Below are positions 5,814-13,200 of a DNA stretch of 13,263 bases, piece after piece. The position numbers and the translations under genes are program-made. The first letter of the stretch is position 1. Each line of letters starts with the position of its first letter. The stretch lies in the NCBI GenBank assembly GCA_904501975.1, contig CAJGCZ010000046.1:1-13263 (forward strand), given 5' to 3'. Source of the DNA: an uncultured Akkermansia sp. GTDB lineage: Bacteria; Verrucomicrobiota; Verrucomicrobiia; Verrucomicrobiales; Akkermansiaceae. Below the pieces are notes generated by a model. That model had not been told where the DNA came from. It was given only the letters and a program-made list of their open reading frames with translations, and did not search any database.

Positions 5814-6890
5814 ATGAGTGAACCGCAATTAACGCCAGCGCTGATACGCGCGGCCTTAACAACAGTGAAATATCCGGGATTCAGCCGCGATATTGTGTCC
5901 TTTGGATTGGTAAAAGACATTACGGTATCAGAGGAAGGCGCCGTCGTGGTAGAGCTACTCATTGAGAGTAAGAACGCTGATGTCCCCCGCTACATTTACG
6001 AGAATGTGATGGCAATCGTGAAGGAATTGCCGGGAGTAAAGCAGTTGGATGTTAATATTGAGCACCATGCCCCCAAGAGCACCAAGCAGCCCACAGCTAA
6101 CGATGACCCGGCTGACTGGAAGTCCAGCGTACCCGGCGTGAAGCACGTGATTGCCGTTGCCTCCGGTAAGGGTGGTGTGGGCAAGAGCACCGTATCTGCC
6201 AACTTGGCCATTGCGCTTTCTCGCTTAGGCTACAAGACCGGTTTGTTGGATTTGGACATTTACGGCCCGTCCATGGCTCTCATGTTCGGCACCAAGGAAC
6301 GCCCCGGCTGCTCTGAGAAGGAACAATTCTTGCCGGTTGAAGCCCATGGCATTAAGTTGCTCTCTATGGGGCTGATGATTGACGAAGCCTCCCCCGTAGC
6401 TGTTCGCGGACCGCTGGCAACCCGCTACGTGCAGCAGTTTCTGCGAGACGTGGAATGGGGCGGCTTAGACTTCCTTATTCTTGACTTGCCCCCGGGCACA
6501 GGCGATATTCAGCTGACGATTGTGCAGACAGTGGACTTGGCCGGTGCCGTGATTGTTACCACGCCGCAAGAGGTGGCACTCATCGATGCCCGCAAGGCAG
6601 TAGGTCTGTTCCAGCGTGTCGAGACCCCGATTTTGGGTCTGATTGAGAACATGAGCTACTTTGTATGCCCGAGCGATGGCATCATTTACCACATCTTCGG
6701 CGAAGGTGGCGGCGAGCGCGAGGCTCAGAAGCTGGGTGTACCCCTGCTCGGCCGCATTCCCGTGGATATCCAGACCCGCACCTGCGGCGACGAGGGCCAC
6801 CCCGTTGCCCTTGAGGACCCGGGCCAGAGCATGGTGGCAGCCGCCTTCCAAGGCGTTGCTTCTCTGCTTGCCAGCCAGTTGGGCGAGTAA
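5814..6890 (+). CDS. mrp: Mrp/ApbC/NBP35-type Fe-S cluster carrier ATPase
   Basis: Members bind and hand over Fe-S clusters as ATP-dependent dimers in the cytosol. Residues 1 to about 85 form an MIP18/DUF59 domain, and from about 108 comes the P-loop ATPase: deviant Walker A GKGGVGKST (118-126), DLDIYGPS (146-153) and LDLPPGTGD (223-231). Total length is 358 residues, normal for the two-domain form. The striking point is residues 285-288: the cluster-binding CxxC after ENMSYF reads CPSD, so the second cysteine is Asp288 (codon GAT at 6675-6677). C285 is kept. Two other cysteines, C166 and C324, lie elsewhere. The start at 5814 has a weak AGGA ten bases upstream. Family membership is certain; whether it holds a cluster through the usual site is open. 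RlmN, encoded nearby, is one possible client, by inference only. Confidence 0.93.
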   Translation: MSEPQLTPALIRAALTTVKYPGFSRDIVSFGLVKDITVSEEGAVVVELLIESKNADVPRYIYENVMAIVKELPGVKQLDVNIEHHAPKSTKQPTANDDPADWKSSVPGVKHVIAVASGKGGVGKSTVSANLAIALSRLGYKTGLLDLDIYGPSMALMFGTKERPGCSEKEQFLPVEAHGIKLLSMGLMIDEASPVAVRGPLATRYVQQFLRDVEWGGLDFLILDLPPGTGDIQLTIVQTVDLAGAVIVTTPQEVALIDARKAVGLFQRVETPILGLIENMSYFVCPSDGIIYHIFGEGGGEREAQKLGVPLLGRIPVDIQTRTCGDEGHPVALEDPGQSMVAAAFQGVASLLASQLGE

Positions 6891-6911
6891 TTACAACACT
6901 TTCAAGATACC

Positions 6912-6949
6912 AAACGGCCGATGTTCCAAAGAGCATCGGCCGTTTTATT
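6912..6949 (+). terminator. Terminator after mrp, between convergent genes
   Basis: AAACGGCCGATG (6912-6923) pairs with CATCGGCCGTTT (6934-6945); three further pairs, including one T-G wobble, close the stem around a CAAA loop (6927-6930). TTTTATT follows on the plus strand, 21 bases after the mrp stop codon. It may also help end the leftward secA-argA-like transcript, although the T-run on that strand is poor. Confidence 0.82.
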
Positions 6950-6977
6950 GAGAGAAAAACTGTTAAAAATCGAACAC

Positions 6978-8048
6978 TCACAGCACGCGTCCAAAGACGG
7001 CAGAGGCGCGGCCACTGGCCTCCAGCACGGCGCGGCGAGAGGGCGGGAGCACATCTCGCGATAATTGCTCATACTTCAAGCGATCGCGGAAATAGGCCAC
7101 GGCACTTTGAGAAATGGCAAACAACCACTTATAGCCCAGAGAGCGAGCCTTTTCTTCTATAAAGTGGCACATGGCCTTGCCATAGCCATGCCCCTCGTAG
7201 TTCTTTTTAATAAACAGGCAGCCCAGCTCAGCACACTGAGCTTCCGGGAAAGGATACAGCGCTACACAGCCCACAATCGTATCGTCCAGCGTGTACACGT
7301 AGTAGCTTTGCAGCTTTTCATGAATGCTCTCGTAGGTGCGCTCCACCAGTTTGGCATCTGCCACGCAGCGCGCAATCATAGACAAAAGCTCAGGAATATC
7401 ATCCTCCTTCAACGGGCGCACCTCGCGGTAGGAGTCGGCGTGCACCATGGTGCCCACACCTTCTTCGGAAAACAGCTCGTCCAGCAACACGCCACGGTGC
7501 AAAGCATCCAGCATGTGCACACGCGGAATGCCACGGCGGCAAATAGCTGCCGCGTGCAATAGCTCAGAGGTACAGTTACAATCCGCGCAGGACTCTTCCG
7601 ACACCTCGCTTTCTGAAATTGCAAAAATGGGTTGTCCGCAGCGGCTGGGCACTTCATCTGTTTGCAAACAAATATACTTGGAGGCACCTAGGGCCACGGC
7701 AAGGCAAACACTACCTTCATCAAATCGGCCGGGCGTGCCTGTAGCCACAATAGCCACTTGCCCGCGCTCCACAATAGCCTGCACACGGGCCTGAGCCGCA
7801 GCTCCCTCTACCAAGGGAACCTCTGCCACAGCGGCCTGCATTTCGCACTCCCCTGCGCGTGCAGCCAACTGCTCGCACGAGGCACCCTCCACCACCAAGA
7901 CTAGGCGCACGCCTATTTCGTGAAGGGCATTAACGTCCAACAAGGCATCCACCAAGGCGTCCTCCCGCAACAGCTTTTCGCAGATGTGCACCACAAAAAG
8001 CCTGTTACGGAAATACGGGACGTATGCGAGCGCGGAGCGAACGTTCAT
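6978..8048 (-). CDS. Short ArgA-like N-acetylglutamate synthase
   Basis: Predicted to acetylate glutamate with acetyl-CoA, the first step of arginine synthesis. The C-terminal GNAT domain matches ArgA strongly: RVHMLDALHRGVLLDELF (176-193), the GVGTMV junction (197-202), YREVRPLKEDDIPEL, the GCVALYPFPEAQCAELG core (260-276), the acetyl-CoA loop YEGHGYGK (284-291) and LFAISQSAVAYFRDR (309-323). The N-terminal part keeps only a trace of the amino-acid-kinase domain (PYFRNRLFVV, LHEIGVRLVLVVEG) and has lost the glycine-rich GGE and GGGPQ segments. The whole protein has 356 residues against about 440 for E. coli ArgA, and the kinase-like part is short and cysteine-rich. Since that domain binds arginine in standard enzymes, feedback control may be lost or altered. 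It starts 44 bases after secA, no SD seen, so cotranscription is likely. A different GNAT substrate cannot be excluded. Confidence 0.82.
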   Translation of the reverse strand: MNVRSALAYVPYFRNRLFVVHICEKLLREDALVDALLDVNALHEIGVRLVLVVEGASCEQLAARAGECEMQAAVAEVPLVEGAAAQARVQAIVERGQVAIVATGTPGRFDEGSVCLAVALGASKYICLQTDEVPSRCGQPIFAISESEVSEESCADCNCTSELLHAAAICRRGIPRVHMLDALHRGVLLDELFSEEGVGTMVHADSYREVRPLKEDDIPELLSMIARCVADAKLVERTYESIHEKLQSYYVYTLDDTIVGCVALYPFPEAQCAELGCLFIKKNYEGHGYGKAMCHFIEEKARSLGYKWLFAISQSAVAYFRDRLKYEQLSRDVLPPSRRAVLEASGRASAVFGRVL

Positions 8049-8092
8049 GATATCGGGTGATAAGTGTTAACGTGGGCTCCGCGCCAATAGCA

Positions 8093-11000
8093 TCAGCTCA
8101 ATTTTTCATCACCATTGCCGGAGGTAGACTCCTGCACATCCAGCTCTTGGCCGCTAAAGGCCACACCGGGAGCAGCGTCTGCCAAATCAGCAGAAGAGAT
8201 GGTGAGCGGGGCGGAAGAATCCTGGCGCTTAATCTTGGCTGTTACCTTCTTGCGGGGCAACACCATCTTCTTCTCAGGCTTCATGCGCATGCCGGGCATA
8301 GGGGCGCCGCTCACGCTCATGTCCATGTTCAAATCCTCCGTCAAAGGCAGGTCAACGGTATTCTCTTCCACTTCTTCTTCCTGCGGGGCGGCAGCCTGCT
8401 GGCCGTAGCGCTTTTGCATGAGGGCCATCTGCTCGCGGAGGGCGGAAAGAATATCCCCCTTACCCAAGAGGTCGGAGATGGAGGGAGACTCCTCATCTGC
8501 ATGGCTCTCGGGGAGGGAGGAAAGGAAGTCCTCAAAGGCATCCAAGCTTGTGGTGGAGCGGAAGAGGTTGTTGAGGATTTCGTACTGAATGCTGCTGATG
8601 AGAGCCTCGAAAATGCCGTAAGCCTCGCGCTTGTACTCAACGAGCGGGTCGCGCTGGCCTTGGGCACGCAGGCGCACACCTTCGCGCAGGGCATCCATGT
8701 CCATAATGTGCTGCTGCCACAGCTTATCAATAGCTTGCAGCATAATGGAGCGCTCCATGTGGTCCACACGGTCGGGACGCTCGCCGGATACCTTCTTCTC
8801 GTACATCTCCTTCACGCGGGCAATCACATGGTCGGCCACCTGAGAGGGAGTCATGCGATCAAAACCGGCATCCTCAGAGTTCCAGCCCAAGGGGAAGGTA
8901 GAGTTAAGCCACTGCAGGAGGTCAATGCGGCGAATGGAGCCGGAGTCGTCCTCCGTCAGGTAGTCCTCGCACTTAGCGTGCACCCCCTCGTGCAGCTGCT
9001 CGTAGAGCATCTCGCGCGGGTCTTCGCACAGAAGGGCATCATTGCGCATGGAGTAAACGATGGTGCGCTGCTGGTTCATCACATCATCATAATCCAGCAC
9101 GTGCTTACGCCACATGTAGTTGCGCTGTTCCACACGCTTCTGGGCGCCTTCGATAATCTTGTTCATCATCCAGCTCTCCACGGCCTCGCCATCTGCCATG
9201 CCCAAGTTGTTCATGGCGCGGGTAAGGCGCTCACTGCCGGCGAAGTTGCGCATCAAATCATCCTCAAAGGAAAGGAAGAACTGAGAGGCACCGGGGTCGC
9301 CCTGGCGAGAGCAACGACCACGCAGCTGGCGGTCGATACGGCGAGACTCGTAACGCTCTGTACCCAGCACGAACAAGCCACCCAAATCTGCCACACCCGG
9401 CCCCAGCTTAATGTCCGTACCACGGCCTGCCATGTTGGTAGATACCGTTACGGAACCGCGCTGGCCGGCACGTGCCACGATTTCAGCTTCGCGCTGGTGG
9501 TTCTTAGCATTCAGCACCTCGTGCGGAATACCGGCCTTGTGCAGCAGAGCGGAAAGGGTTTCGGATGCAACAACGCTGGCCGTACCCACAAGCACGGGCT
9601 GGCCGGTGGCGTGCAGCTCGCGAATCTTGCCCACCACGGCATTAAACTTCTCGCGGCGGGTCTTGAACACCTGGTCGTTAAAGTCCTCGCGAATGCAGGG
9701 ACGGTTGGTGGGAATGGGCAGCACGTCCAACTTGTAAATATCATGGAACTCGGCAGCCTCTGTCTCAGCCGTACCGGTCATACCGGCCAAGCGGGAGTAC
9801 AGGCGGAAGTAGTTCTGAATGGTGATGGTGGCGTAGGTCATGTTTTCAGCCTCAACATCCACACCTTCCTTAGCTTCCACAGCTTGGTGCAAACCTTCGC
9901 TCCAGCGGCGACCGGGCATCTCACGGCCGGTATTCTGGTCAATGATAATCACCTTGTTCTCCTTCACCACATACTCCTTATCGCGCTCGTAAATGGTGTA
10001 GGCCTTGAGCAACTGGCTGATGGTGTGCAGGCGGGCTGCATTGGTGTCCAAACGGCGGAAGATTTCGCTCTTGCGGGCTTCCTTCTCGCGCTCGGTGAGT
10101 GTTTCATTCTCCTCAATGTCAACAAACTCCGTACCAAGGTCGGGCAGCACAAAGTCCTCCGGGTGTCCGGGGCTAATAAGCTCGCGGCCCATTTCCATCA
10201 GCTCGGCATCGTGCGTTTTCTCATCCATGCAGAAGTAGAGTTCCTCCTTCAGCTTGAAGAGCTCCAACTTGCGCGGGTCCTGGTAGAGGAAGAGCTCATA
10301 CTTCTCAACCATGCGGCGGTATTCCACCTCTTCCTGAGAGCGCATGAACTTGCGGTTGCGGGGCATACCCAGCTTCACCTTGTAAAGGCAGCGACCGGCA
10401 GAGAAGTTATCCCCTTCTTTAGCGTACTCCAGCGCCTCATCCATCAGCTTATCGCAAAGCTTCACCTGAGCATCCACCACTTTCTGAATCAGCGGCTTGA
10501 GCACATCGTACTGCTGCTCGCGCTCAATCACGGAGGGGCCGGAAATAATCAAGGGCGTGCGGGCCTCGTCAATCAAAATGGAGTCTACCTCGTCAATAAT
10601 GGCAAAATAGTGGCCACGCTGCACCTGGGCATCGCGTGTGCCGGCCATGCCGTTGTCGCGCAGGTAGTCGAAACCGAACTCTGCATTGGTACCGTAGGTA
10701 ATATCCTGTGCGTACTGGTAACGGCGGGAGTCATTAGGCATCATGCTCTGAATACAACCTACCGTCAGGCCCAAATACTTGAAGAGAGCGCCCATCCACA
10801 TGGAGTCGCGGCGTGCCAAATAGTCGTTCACCGTTACCACATGCACACCCATGCCGGTGAGGGCATTCAGGTAAACAGGCAGGGTAGCCACGAGGGTCTT
10901 ACCTTCACCGGTGGCCATTTCAGCAATGAATCCGCGGTGCAGAGCAATACCGCCAATCAACTGCACATCAAAGTGTACCATGTCCCATTTTACCGGGGTG

Positions 11001-11467
11001 CCGCATACATCTACCTCAGAACCGCACATATTGCGGGCTGCGCACTTCACCACAGCAAAGGCTTCAGGCAAAATGTGCTCCAGGTAGCGGGAACGCATCT
11101 TGGCAAACTTGGGCTCAATCTCAGCAAAAGCTTTCTTACCAATCTCAATAGAATCCGGGGTTGCCTCCACACGCGGCAGCTTGGGGAACTCCTGGCTCAG
11201 GGACTCAAAGCGCTCATTAAGCGTGGCGGCATACTCTGCCAGCTTCGTTTCATCAGCAGCCAGAATCACACCACGAGCAGGCAAATCAATCGGCGTAAAA
11301 CGGTGCAAATACTTCTGCCATTCGCGCGTCTTGGACACCAAGAATTCTTGGTCGTTGCCGGAGTAAGATTCCTCGATTTCGAGAATACGCTTCACCACAG
11401 GACGCAGTTTGCGCACTTCTCGTTGATTCTTAGAACCTACGATTTTATTGAGAATCCATTTAATCAT
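8093..11467 (-). CDS. secA: Preprotein translocase ATPase SecA, extended form
   Basis: SecA drives proteins through SecYEG using ATP. With ATG at 11467 (MIKWILNKIVGSKNQREV) the protein has 1124 residues, against 901 in E. coli. Visible parts are Walker A ATGEGKT (185-191), DEVD Walker B (292-295), TGTA (564-567), NMAGRGTDI (678-686) and the arginine-finger motif QLRGRCSRQGDPG (714-726). The two-helix-finger region around MEALREG/VRLR reads MDALREGVRLR (924-934). Extra length comes from a charged insertion in the preprotein-binding region (about 315-480) and a low-complexity tail (about 1020-1124). The C-terminal zinc-binding CxC...C(H/C) motif is absent, and the tail ends in an acidic EKLS. 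The frame is open to 11566, but that extension crosses the predicted promoter. No SD precedes the ATG. The gene uses no TTA, CTA or TCA codons, as the in-register opposite frame is entirely free of stops. Confidence 0.96.
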   Translation of the reverse strand: MIKWILNKIVGSKNQREVRKLRPVVKRILEIEESYSGNDQEFLVSKTREWQKYLHRFTPIDLPARGVILAADETKLAEYAATLNERFESLSQEFPKLPRVEATPDSIEIGKKAFAEIEPKFAKMRSRYLEHILPEAFAVVKCAARNMCGSEVDVCGTPVKWDMVHFDVQLIGGIALHRGFIAEMATGEGKTLVATLPVYLNALTGMGVHVVTVNDYLARRDSMWMGALFKYLGLTVGCIQSMMPNDSRRYQYAQDITYGTNAEFGFDYLRDNGMAGTRDAQVQRGHYFAIIDEVDSILIDEARTPLIISGPSVIEREQQYDVLKPLIQKVVDAQVKLCDKLMDEALEYAKEGDNFSAGRCLYKVKLGMPRNRKFMRSQEEVEYRRMVEKYELFLYQDPRKLELFKLKEELYFCMDEKTHDAELMEMGRELISPGHPEDFVLPDLGTEFVDIEENETLTEREKEARKSEIFRRLDTNAARLHTISQLLKAYTIYERDKEYVVKENKVIIIDQNTGREMPGRRWSEGLHQAVEAKEGVDVEAENMTYATITIQNYFRLYSRLAGMTGTAETEAAEFHDIYKLDVLPIPTNRPCIREDFNDQVFKTRREKFNAVVGKIRELHATGQPVLVGTASVVASETLSALLHKAGIPHEVLNAKNHQREAEIVARAGQRGSVTVSTNMAGRGTDIKLGPGVADLGGLFVLGTERYESRRIDRQLRGRCSRQGDPGASQFFLSFEDDLMRNFAGSERLTRAMNNLGMADGEAVESWMMNKIIEGAQKRVEQRNYMWRKHVLDYDDVMNQQRTIVYSMRNDALLCEDPREMLYEQLHEGVHAKCEDYLTEDDSGSIRRIDLLQWLNSTFPLGWNSEDAGFDRMTPSQVADHVIARVKEMYEKKVSGERPDRVDHMERSIMLQAIDKLWQQHIMDMDALREGVRLRAQGQRDPLVEYKREAYGIFEALISSIQYEILNNLFRSTTSLDAFEDFLSSLPESHADEESPSISDLLGKGDILSALREQMALMQKRYGQQAAAPQEEEVEENTVDLPLTEDLNMDMSVSGAPMPGMRMKPEKKMVLPRKKVTAKIKRQDSSAPLTISSADLADAAPGVAFSGQELDVQESTSGNGDEKLS

Positions 11468-11523
11468 AAAAACTGAAAATTGAGTGACACTGGTACGCGC
11501 CGAGAAAATGCACGCGGAGCGCC

Positions 11524-11552
11524 ATTGTAACACAAGACGCCCCGACAAGCAA
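11524..11552 (-). promoter_or_regulatory. Sigma70-like promoter for secA
   Basis: On the minus strand TTGCTT (11552-11547), a 17-base spacer and TACAAT (11529-11524) with a TGt extended -10. Transcription would start near 11517, leaving a leader of about 50 bases. It lies in the 245-base gap between the PA14-like gene and secA, where I saw no clear terminator, so some read-through into secA is also possible. Confidence 0.55.
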
Positions 11553-11712
11553 GCACAAGCCCGCAATCAGCAACGTCTTTTGCTGAAAACTTGTGTCATG
11601 AGCGCGCAATCCTCAAATGGAATCCGGCGCGCCCAATTTTCGATGCGAAAGGTACAATTTGTTAAATGAGACTTGCAAGGCGAGAACGCAATCATTCGCC
11701 AATTCGCACTCC

Positions 11713-12900
11713 TTATTTGCGCTTGCGTTTGCCCATGGCGGTATCATCATCGCGGAAGTAACCGAAGATGGCATCAAAAATCCCCTGCTCTTGTGCCTCC
11801 TCGTAATCCACCTTCCACACCGGGCTCTTGTCGGAGAACGGGGGGCCTTCCATGAACCCTTTGACACGGAAATCTGTATCGCCACTCGTCAGGGCTTTCT
11901 CAATCAGGCTGAAATCGGGCAAGGAATCATTGGTGCGGAACAGGCGCAGCTCCGGAGACTCGCCCGGCTTAAAAATACCACGCGGGGCCGTGCCCGGAGA
12001 CTTCACTTTTTCCATCAACAAGCAGAACCCGAACTCATTACCGGGAATCTCGGACACCAATATCTCTATCGGGTATTTTTCTCCCTTCTTCACCTTAAAC
12101 ACCTCGCCCGTGGCAATACCGCCAATCACACTATTCCAATGCGGCGTTTCCTTGTATTGGTAGAAAGCGCGTTTATGTTTGGGGGTAATAAGCTCTTGTC
12201 TGTAAGACTCCTTTGTGCCCAGCACCATATCGCCCTTGGAGGGAATACTCCAACCGGCTTCCAGCACCAACTTGTTGTCAAAACGCACCATAATGGTGTC
12301 GTCGCCCATGCCGGCAAAACGGAAGAAACCGGTCTCCGGCGCCGTCACCACACCACGATACACCACCACCCAAGCAGAAGGTGCCACGCGGCGCTTCGAA
12401 TCATCCGTATTGCATTGGAATGCCTCCGGGCCGTAGGCGGCCTTGCAGCGTGGCAAATAGAAATAGGGGGCATACAGGCGCACATCCGGGCTGTAGTAGG
12501 CTGAGAACACACGCTGGTCCCACTCCTTACCATCAAACTCGCGAATCTTTTGCACCACCGCACTACGCAGCAATGGCTTAGCGCCTTGCACCAGCGGCTG
12601 TTTCAGGTCGTAAAAACGGCCAATCAAGGCGGATTGCTCGTCCACATCGCCACCAAATGCCTGCATCAGCTCGTAATTCAAATCAAACGAATCCCAGCGT
12701 TTTTTAGCTTTATCCCACTCATCGGTAGCCTTATCCCAAGCCTCCTTGCCCCACTCCTTCCCCTTCTCGCCCCAATCGCGGCCAACCTCGCCGGCCTCAT
12801 CCCACAGGTTTCCGACACTCTCCCGCCAGTCGGCAGAGGCTTGTCCACTTACCCCCACGGAGGATAACAATAACAATGCAATTTTCAATCCCTTGTTCAT
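11713..12900 (-). CDS. Secreted protein with Trp-repeat helix and PA14-like domain
   Basis: Uncharacterised exported protein of 395 residues. A signal peptide is clear: MNKGLKIALLLLSSVGVSG then QASA-D, cleavage near residue 23. Residues 25-69 form a very polar helix with tryptophans at 25, 33, 43, 50, 55, 62 and 69, mostly seven or eight apart, among Asp, Glu, Lys and Gly, which suggests an amphipathic or coiled-coil stalk. From about 170 a PA14-like beta-sandwich is suggested by WVVVYRGVVTAPETGFFRFAG, GDDTIMVRFDNKLVLEAGW and the later EKYPIEILVSE strand. PA14 domains usually bind carbohydrate or act in surface adhesion. Cys152 and Cys163 could form a disulfide outside the cytosol. The end is very basic (KRKRK). 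ATG 12900 is chosen because the signal peptide begins there; ATG 12918 is also possible. The open frame extends to 13203 through a terminator and a repeat and is not believed. The substrate and role are unknown. Confidence 0.8.
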   Translation of the reverse strand: MNKGLKIALLLLSSVGVSGQASADWRESVGNLWDEAGEVGRDWGEKGKEWGKEAWDKATDEWDKAKKRWDSFDLNYELMQAFGGDVDEQSALIGRFYDLKQPLVQGAKPLLRSAVVQKIREFDGKEWDQRVFSAYYSPDVRLYAPYFYLPRCKAAYGPEAFQCNTDDSKRRVAPSAWVVVYRGVVTAPETGFFRFAGMGDDTIMVRFDNKLVLEAGWSIPSKGDMVLGTKESYRQELITPKHKRAFYQYKETPHWNSVIGGIATGEVFKVKKGEKYPIEILVSEIPGNEFGFCLLMEKVKSPGTAPRGIFKPGESPELRLFRTNDSLPDFSLIEKALTSGDTDFRVKGFMEGPPFSDKSPVWKVDYEEAQEQGIFDAIFGYFRDDDTAMGKRKRK

Positions 12901-12907
12901 AGGTATG

Positions 12908-12935
12908 ATTTTAACCATTTCTAACAGAATTGCAA
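12908..12935 (-). promoter_or_regulatory. Possible promoter of the PA14-like gene, leaderless
   Basis: TTGCAA (12935-12930), 16 bases and TAAAAT (12913-12908) lie directly before ATG 12900, so transcription would start at or next to the start codon. The sequence is AT-rich, so a chance match is possible. Confidence 0.35.
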
Positions 12936-12995
12936 GCAAAAAATTGCACAAACATCCACTTATATCCCAAGGCGTCAATAAACACAGCGCCAAGC

Positions 12996-13022
12996 AAAAA
13001 TGCCCCTTTTGGGGGCATTTTT
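12996..13022. terminator. Bidirectional terminator upstream of the PA14-like gene
   Basis: AAAAATGCCCC (12996-13006) and GGGGCATTTTT (13012-13022) form a perfect 11-bp stem with a five-base TTTTG loop. T-runs follow on both strands, so it can stop transcription either way. It separates the PA14-like gene from whatever gene lies to the right of the window. It abuts the end of the 99-bp repeat exactly at 13022. Confidence 0.8.
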
Positions 13023-13120
13023 GATAAAAAGCTTTGTTAAAGTTTTTAGTTGATAGCCCCACTAATAGCAATTTGTGGGGCGCATTGATGTGAGCGTAGC
13101 GAACGGAATTCGTGAGCCCC
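13022..13120 (-). repeat. 99-bp dispersed repeat, right copy (inverted)
   Basis: Reverse-complement match to 145-243 over its full length, with 13 mismatches and no gaps. The internal stem survives as GCCCCAC (13056-13062) with GTGGGGC (13075-13081), but its inner part carries a mismatch. Similarity stops at 13120: the next bases, and the left copy's flank before 145, do not match. Both copies point into the window. Confidence 0.85.
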
Positions 13121-13170
13121 GTCCAGTCAATTATGAAAATAAAAAAAGCCAAAATTAGTGCCATACTTCG

Positions 13171-13200
13171 TGGGAAAGGGCTCATTGCCGCCCTTCCCCA
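13171..13200. other. Hairpin in the right intergenic region
   Basis: TGGGAAAGGGC (13171-13181) pairs with GCCCTTCCCCA (13190-13200) with one A-C mismatch and an eight-base loop. On the minus strand a T-rich run occurs only about 25 bases further on, so it is not a standard terminator. The remaining bases to 13263 hold no gene I can support. Confidence 0.45.

Noticed and set aside
8057..11476. 1139-codon open frame on the plus strand
   Set aside because: It lies opposite secA in exact codon register, its product is low-complexity and His/Leu-rich, and no family is recognisable. secA itself is certain.
11467..11566. Longer SecA start at 11566
   Set aside because: The extra 33 residues overlap a good promoter and do not resemble any SecA N-terminus; MIKWILNKIVG is typical.
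11617..12504. 295-codon plus-strand frame opposite the PA14-like gene
   Set aside because: The minus-strand gene has a signal peptide and domain-like features; the antisense product looks like a shadow and shows no family motif.
145..13120. Composite transposon bounded by the inverted repeats
   Set aside because: There is no transposase or recombinase, the cargo is all core housekeeping, and I saw no target-site duplication.
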